Shown here: in pieces, positions 59,763 to 64,000 of the stretch | Layout: the number at the start of each line of letters is the position of its first letter | Position numbering within the stretch: the first letter of the stretch is position 1 | Assembly (NCBI GenBank): GCA_034430175.1 | Contig: DAOUFI010000001.1 | Span: 186,001 to 250,000 of the forward strand | Length of the DNA stretch: 64,000 bases | Origin: UBA6107 sp034430175 | GTDB taxonomy: Bacteria > Chloroflexota > Anaerolineae > Anaerolineales > Anaerolineaceae | Direction: 5' to 3' | Program-made: the position numbers and the translations under genes | Notes under the pieces: model-generated | The model's database searches: none | What the model was told of the DNA's origin: nothing | Seen by the model: only the letters and a program-made list of their open reading frames with translations

Positions 59763-60017
59763 ATGTCAAGGGTATAACGTTATGGCCGTAAAGTGAACCC
59801 GCGAATTTATCTACTAAAAGCGAAATACACGGAAAAGCCCATTCAAAAAATTGCATTATTTTGTGAAAAATTATGTAATTAGTGGAAAAGCCCTTCAGAT
59901 CAAGGAAAGTTATTATAAGCGTTCATCAGTAAAAAATCGCGCAATAAGCGGATTTTTCGTGGATATAACCTCTCACCTGTGAGATAATGCTGGAATATTA
60001 CATTCACGGAGCTAACC

Positions 60018-60884
60018 ATGGTCATAATTCAGGCGATCATTCTGGGCATCATCCAGGGGTTGACGGAGTTCATCCCCATTTCAAGTTCAGCTCATCTCAT
60101 TATTATTCCCTGGCTGTTCAAGTGGACGGATCCCGCTCTCACCAGCCTGCCCTTCGACGTGGCGCTGCATATTGGCACGCTGGCTGCCATTCTCATCTTC
60201 TTCTGGCGCGATTGGGTTCGCCTCATCCGCGCCTGGTTCGCCAGCATCAAAGAACGCAAGATCGGTGACGATGTGGACCGCAAGTGGGCCTGGTACGTGG
60301 TGCTGGGCTGCATCCCCGGCGGCATCGCGGGTGTGCTTTTTGAAAGCAAGATTGACGATGCCTTCCACAAAGCCGGCGAACCCATCAAGCAGGGAGCCAT
60401 CCTGCTCATGGCCGCGATCATCTTTTTGATGGCGTTCATCCTGCTGGCCGCCGACAAAACCGCGCAGCATCTGCGCGATTCAAAGGATGTAAAATTTAAA
60501 GATGCCATTTGGGTGGGGCTGGCGCAGGCATTGGCCATCTTCCCGGGTGTGTCACGTTCAGGCGCCACCATTACCGCCGGGCTGGCACTCGGTCTCAAGC
60601 GCGATACCGCGGCCAAATTCTCGTTCTTCCTGGGCGCGCCCATCATGCTCGGCGCCGGGTTGAAAAGTGCGTATGATTTGTTGCAAGACGTCCAGGCGGG
60701 AGCAAGTTTCAGTAACTTGCAATTGATGCTGTTCCCCATTGGTATTTTGGTTGCCTGTGTGGTCGGCTTTTTCTGCATCAAGTATCTGCTGCGATACTTG
60801 CAAAAACACAACACAGATATTTTCGTGTACTACCGCATCGGACTGGCCATCCTGATCGCCGTCGTGGCACTGATCAGGGGATAA
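60018..60884 (+). CDS. uppP: Undecaprenyl-diphosphate phosphatase
   Basis: Integral membrane enzyme that recycles undecaprenyl pyrophosphate to the monophosphate for cell-wall synthesis. 288 residues, about eight helices. Motifs: GIIQGLTEFIPISSSAHL at the N-terminus and FPGVSRSGATI in the centre, both active-site loops of the BacA/UppP family. The ATG at 60018 has a GGAG site. Followed by a strong terminator. Confers low-level bacitracin tolerance in other bacteria. Confidence 0.96.
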   Translation: MVIIQAIILGIIQGLTEFIPISSSAHLIIIPWLFKWTDPALTSLPFDVALHIGTLAAILIFFWRDWVRLIRAWFASIKERKIGDDVDRKWAWYVVLGCIPGGIAGVLFESKIDDAFHKAGEPIKQGAILLMAAIIFLMAFILLAADKTAQHLRDSKDVKFKDAIWVGLAQALAIFPGVSRSGATITAGLALGLKRDTAAKFSFFLGAPIMLGAGLKSAYDLLQDVQAGASFSNLQLMLFPIGILVACVVGFFCIKYLLRYLQKHNTDIFVYYRIGLAILIAVVALIRG

Positions 60885-60893
60885 AAGATCAAA

Positions 60894-60922
60894 AGCCGGA
60901 GTCGACTCCGGCTTTTTTTTTG
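60894..60922 (+). terminator. Terminator of uppP
   Basis: 8-bp stem AGCCGGAG with CTCCGGCT around TCGA, followed by nine T residues; 9 nt past the uppP stop. The convergent DUF3307 gene ends just beyond it. Confidence 0.93.
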
Positions 60923-60923
60923 T

Positions 60924-61676
60924 CTATACCAAGGCAACGGCAGCGAGGATGCCGATGATTATTGCCAGCAGGTAGCTGGCAAAGGAACCGATAATTATGT
61001 ATTCAGAAGCCTTACGGTCTGGGTCATTTTTTATTTCGCTGAAGCGGAGGATGGATTTGGCTGCCACGAGAAAACCAATGCCAGTATATTGATTCAGGAT
61101 CACGAAAAGGAAGATCAACAAGCGCTCGAAGTATCCGATCCATTTTCCACCATCTTTCAAACCCTGCTTTCCATTCCCCAATTGATCCTGGAAGGGTTGC
61201 ATGAATAACTCGATGAGTTTTCCTCCGCAGGGAATCAGCAATATAAACGCGCAGAAGATCACGGCGAAGTTCCAGATTGTGGGAGATAACCAGGCTTCCC
61301 ACATGGGTGGAGTCGGGAGGATGCTGTAAAGCCAGAATGCAGCACCGATCAGGATCAGGATATGAGCTACCTGATCCCAAATAAAGCCATAAAATTCCCT
61401 GTATCCCATTATGGTATTCTTCGATTTCTTCAAAGTAAACGCTTGTTTTCCCCAATCGATGAAGAAGTGGAGGACGCCGATCAACAGAGCGGCATACCAG
61501 AGTGTCCATTGCGCTAACAATACATAAGTCAGGGTCGCATGAATGAAGCTGTGCGTTGCTCGCCAGTACCATTTCGTTTTGGCTTTAACCAGTGAATCGG
61601 GTTGAAAGGCGAAGTCCGCCAGCAGGTGAGCCATCAATAACGGAATAAAAAATTGCAGCAACAAAAACTTGTTCAT
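60924..61676 (-). CDS. DUF3307 membrane protein
   Basis: 250 residues, about six helices. LLMAHLLADFAFQPDSLVKAKT near the N-terminus is the DUF3307 signature, with WRATHSFIHATLTYVLL and HFFIDWGKQ after it. Often found next to SatD genes in bacteria, as here (11-nt gap). Function unknown. Confidence 0.85.
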   Translation of the reverse strand: MNKFLLLQFFIPLLMAHLLADFAFQPDSLVKAKTKWYWRATHSFIHATLTYVLLAQWTLWYAALLIGVLHFFIDWGKQAFTLKKSKNTIMGYREFYGFIWDQVAHILILIGAAFWLYSILPTPPMWEAWLSPTIWNFAVIFCAFILLIPCGGKLIELFMQPFQDQLGNGKQGLKDGGKWIGYFERLLIFLFVILNQYTGIGFLVAAKSILRFSEIKNDPDRKASEYIIIGSFASYLLAIIIGILAAVALV

Positions 61677-61687
61677 TTATCCTCCCT

Positions 61688-62362
61688 TTACTTCTTTGAT
61701 GATTCTTTTACCAGTGTCTCATAGGTATCAATAACTTGTTTGATGGTTTCCCAACCGGCTGATTTTAAATTTTTTGATACTGCCACCTGGCTGATCTCAC
61801 GCGGCTTCCATTCATGACCGATATCACTTTGTTTTTTCCCTTGCATCGCCAGGTAGATTGCCTGCGCCTGGCTGTGGGACCATCGGGTGACGATGTGGTC
61901 GGTCAATAAAATGATGCTTTGCAAACCAGAAAGAATCGCTGAATTCTTCATTTCATCAATATCGATAGCCATACGTTCACGCGTCATAGCCTCAAGTAGA
62001 TGCCCCGAGGACAGATAGGCTGGACCATCTCCCGCCGCTGCGTTTTCTTCAGGTATGAAATTGATTTTGCCAATACCAATAGCCACTCTGGAATCCAACC
62101 GATTTTCTGTGAAGCGTGAAGAGATGTAGGTTCGAATCAATAAAGCGATAACCAGAGATTTCTCCGGTTGATCCAAGACGAGTTGCCAACCATCCCCACG
62201 AAAGATACTGATCGGGTAAGAAATGACCTGAGGATACATTTCTTGTAAACGTACGGAAAGATTGAGTAGTTCCTGATAGAGTGATTTTCGCTGGTTTTCA
62301 TTGAGCGTTCTGGAATGGACGATATCACCGGTCAAGACCGCTCTGATTTTGGGATCAGTCAT
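61688..62362 (-). CDS. SatD family protein
   Basis: 224 residues. AVLTGDIVHSRTL at the start and FRGDGWQLVL follow the SatD family pattern (related to nucleotide-cyclase-like folds), with a GKINFIPEENAAAGDGPAYLSSG segment after it. The last 50 residues (KPREISQVAVSKNLKSAGWETIKQVI) look like a helix-turn-helix. Directly upstream of DUF3307 and downstream of four repeated dyads that may be its own binding sites. Role unknown. Confidence 0.85.
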   Translation of the reverse strand: MTDPKIRAVLTGDIVHSRTLNENQRKSLYQELLNLSVRLQEMYPQVISYPISIFRGDGWQLVLDQPEKSLVIALLIRTYISSRFTENRLDSRVAIGIGKINFIPEENAAAGDGPAYLSSGHLLEAMTRERMAIDIDEMKNSAILSGLQSIILLTDHIVTRWSHSQAQAIYLAMQGKKQSDIGHEWKPREISQVAVSKNLKSAGWETIKQVIDTYETLVKESSKK

Positions 62363-62376
62363 TTTTCCTCATAGAC

Positions 62377-62395
62377 TATAACCACTTAAGTTATA
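62377..62395. promoter_or_regulatory. Dyad site 1 upstream of satD
   Basis: TATAACCACTTAAGTTATA. First of four related 19-nt dyads; arms TATAAC/GTTATA. Confidence 0.78.
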
Positions 62396-62404
62396 ACATG
62401 ATTA

Positions 62405-62423
62405 TATAACCAATTAAGTTATA
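62405..62423. promoter_or_regulatory. Dyad site 2 upstream of satD
   Basis: TATAACCAATTAAGTTATA, 28 nt downstream of site 1 (start to start). Confidence 0.78.
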
Positions 62424-62463
62424 TTTCAATAGAATATTAGAGTCCCGGGTTGTGCATAATTTC

Positions 62464-62482
62464 TATAACCCTTAGGGTTATA
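62464..62482. promoter_or_regulatory. Dyad site 3 upstream of satD
   Basis: TATAACCCTTAGGGTTATA, a perfect inverted repeat of 9-bp arms around one base. Confidence 0.8.
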
Positions 62483-62491
62483 ACTCTCAAA

Positions 62492-62510
62492 AATAACCTT
62501 TCAGGTTATA
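62492..62510. promoter_or_regulatory. Dyad site 4 upstream of satD
   Basis: AATAACCTTTCAGGTTATA, 28 nt after site 3 (start to start), the same spacing as sites 1-2. Confidence 0.75.
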
Positions 62511-62683
62511 AGTGAGCCACTGAAATAAATCTTCACTTTATTTATCTTCCAACCCACCACGGCCAAAAAATTGGCTAGTATCATTCGTGGGAGCGGCAGG
62601 CAGCAGAAAATGTCGAAGATTTCAAACCTGGGATTCGTAGTGTCAGACCAATCAGCAGCAAATGCGAAATAACTTCACATAGG
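62511..62683. other. Remaining gap between dyads and lipoprotein gene
   Basis: Nothing recognisable beyond the four dyads; it is the 3' side of the minus-strand lipoprotein gene. No clear terminator is seen. Confidence 0.4.
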
Positions 62684-63445
62684 TTAACGCGCGATCAGGA
62701 CGAATTCAAAGGTGATACTCAGATCAGCAGGGAGTGAAAATGAGGTAGCTCTGGGTAAGTTATAGGGAAGTTCGCACTTTCCAACGATCAGGTTACCTTT
62801 GCAGTTATATCCATTAGGACCCAGGATGAATTCTCCGGTGGTTCCCAGTGGAATATAAAGGTAAAAAGTGCCGGTCGCGTCAGTGACTGTGGTGTCTGGG
62901 CCGGCTGTCAGGTCCTTATTCGCGGGCGCCAGCGAAATGCCGATTCCACTTGCCGGGATGCCATTCGGTGCCTTGACATGGCCTTTCAGAACATCGGCGT
63001 CCATCGGCGAGATATAAGGCAGGTCAGCAGCGTCACCTTGAAGGGTTACCATGTTCGCGTTCATCCAACCGGATAAATGGTCGGGAGTAGCCAAGAGATA
63101 CCATTGTTCACCGGGCGCCTTGCCAAACACGGTGAGCTGCGTATTTTCTTTGTACATCGATAAATTTTCGAATAATGTTCCGGGACCGGAACGCAGTATC
63201 AAGGTGTCTACATTGGCGACGGCCGGCATGGGTGCGATAGCGGTAGGGAGGATTACCACGGTGGGGAGTGGGGTGATGGTTGGTAGTTCTTGTGTGGGGG
63301 GCAAGGGAGTGATCGTTGGTAATGCCACGGTAGCGGTTTGGGTTGGTGGGAAGGTCGGGGTTGGCGAAGGAACGGTAAAAACGCCACAACCAGCCAGCAC
63401 GATTACGATCAAACTGGAAAAAAATGACAAGCTAAGTTTATTCAT
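62684..63445 (-). CDS. Lipoprotein with SH3-like and carboxypeptidase-regulatory-like domains
   Basis: 253 residues. Signal peptide with lipobox IVLAGC (Cys20). A Pro/Thr-rich linker of about 50 residues follows (PTITPLPP repeats). Residues about 78-140 form a bacterial SH3-like domain (LILRSGPGTLFENLSMY; WYLLATPDHLSGWMNANMV), and 150-253 a beta-sandwich like carboxypeptidase regulatory domains (TVTDATGTFYLYIPLG). Surface-exposed, probably cell-wall-interacting. Chloroflexota lipoproteins of this design are common. Confidence 0.8.
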   Translation of the reverse strand: MNKLSLSFFSSLIVIVLAGCGVFTVPSPTPTFPPTQTATVALPTITPLPPTQELPTITPLPTVVILPTAIAPMPAVANVDTLILRSGPGTLFENLSMYKENTQLTVFGKAPGEQWYLLATPDHLSGWMNANMVTLQGDAADLPYISPMDADVLKGHVKAPNGIPASGIGISLAPANKDLTAGPDTTVTDATGTFYLYIPLGTTGEFILGPNGYNCKGNLIVGKCELPYNLPRATSFSLPADLSITFEFVLIAR

Positions 63446-63479
63446 CTTATACCTTTTGAGAATTGCCTTGAGAACAGGG

Positions 63480-63854
63480 TCAGTCGCTCGTCAACCAAGC
63501 CAGTGCTTCATACCTATCTTGAAAAACCCGCACATCGTAGCCACGGTTACGGGCAACAGTCTCATAAAACCGGGTGTTCTTTTGGTTTTCTTTGTTCGTC
63601 GATAGAATGACAGCCTGTTTTGATCCTCGGGGAATATCCAAGTCGACGTACAGCCCTCCAATCGAATAGATGTCTAGGACTGAGCGACTCTGGGCAAGAT
63701 GAGTGCAATCGACCAAATAGCGATTGACCCCATTTTCCGCGGCGATTTTGATGGCCTCCAGAGTTGACGCTTTGATGTCTTCTCTTTCATAGGTTTCATC
63801 AAAGAGCGATTCAACAACACGCAATTCCTTAATGAAACGGACTTGAATACCCAT
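63480..63854 (-). CDS. SpoIIAA/STAS-like protein
   Basis: 124 residues with an alternating strand-helix pattern. YLVDCTHLAQSRSVLDIY and DLDIPRGSKQAVILSTNKENQ resemble the SpoIIAA-like/STAS fold of small cytosolic proteins. No phosphorylatable Ser motif is evident. Upstream of and co-oriented with the lipoprotein gene (34-nt gap). Function unknown. Confidence 0.65.
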   Translation of the reverse strand: MGIQVRFIKELRVVESLFDETYEREDIKASTLEAIKIAAENGVNRYLVDCTHLAQSRSVLDIYSIGGLYVDLDIPRGSKQAVILSTNKENQKNTRFYETVARNRGYDVRVFQDRYEALAWLTSD

Positions 63855-64000
63855 TTCTTTCCATCCTTCGGGAATAAGGATCAGAAAAAATCAGATAGAT
63901 GATTCGTTACCTTTGTTTAGATTATAAACAAATTGAAATTAAATGAGCATTTCTTTCGGGGGTTTCCTCAGGAAAATGGAATGATTAATATTTTATAAGA
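63855..64000. other. Window end, no gene
   Basis: A+T-rich sequence upstream of the SpoIIAA-like gene; probably its promoter. No gene or repeat seen. Confidence 0.4.

Noticed and set aside
62377..62510. Four evenly spaced repeats considered as a CRISPR array
   Set aside because: Repeats are short dyads with variable centres, spacers of 9 and 40 nt and no cas gene; they fit operators.

Overview
The window looks like chromosomal DNA of an anaerobic bacterium of the Chloroflexota, most likely class Anaerolineae. The reasons are indirect: fermentative CoA-transferase genes, RNase J, a bacterial NurA/HerA pair, GxxExxY genes, GTAGGGGC-type palindromes and an hgcAB locus. No rRNA or full marker set is present, so the lineage is an inference.

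Layout. (1) 1-5.1 kb: a catabolic block on the + strand with an aldehyde dehydrogenase (5' end cut by the window), a two-subunit family I CoA-transferase split by a GxxExxY gene, a D-2-hydroxyacid dehydrogenase and a HAD hydrolase. (2) 5.1-36.8 kb: mostly housekeeping. It holds a zinc-ribbon membrane protein, a DUF6909-like protein, TatA/B-TatC, a large hybrid histidine kinase, an MBL hydrolase, MutY carrying a Nudix box, RNase J, DnaA, an FAD oxidoreductase with a flippase-like membrane protein, an alkyltransferase-like protein coupled to an ADP-ribosylglycohydrolase, a NurA/HAS-barrel/HerA operon, a second GxxExxY cassette with inverted repeats, exonuclease VII, a four-CBS protein, an atypical response regulator, a HIT protein, an M20 peptidase and a YgjP-type metalloprotein. 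(3) 36.9-44.2 kb: tRNA-Lys with a broken copy of its 3' end 93 bp away, then a signalling operon: a substrate-binding-domain/PAS histidine kinase, a decayed receiver gene and a REC-REC-PAS-GAF-HD-GYP protein, presumably a cyclic-di-GMP phosphodiesterase. (4) 45.6-54.5 kb: a compact minus-strand phage-like cluster with terminase, GH25 lysozyme, portal, a protease-capsid fusion, a holin-like protein and connector/fibre-like genes. I see no integrase, repressor, tape measure or tail tube. (5) 54.7-58.0 kb: a REP-associated transposase (RAYT) surrounded by palindromes and carrying two of them inside its own reading frame, then a DNA methyltransferase fused to an Mrr-like nuclease domain. (6) 58.0-59.8 kb: arsR-hgcA-hgcB, the gene pair required for mercury methylation, with two near-identical operator-like dyads. 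(7) 60-64 kb: UppP, then a DUF3307/SatD pair behind four copies of a 19-bp dyad, a lipoprotein and a SpoIIAA-like protein.

The most notable points are the hgcAB locus with its probable ArsR control, the streamlined capsid/packaging cluster, the RAYT/palindrome system, the two GxxExxY cassettes with different inverted repeats, and the four-operator array ahead of satD. All assignments come from reading the sequence without database searches.
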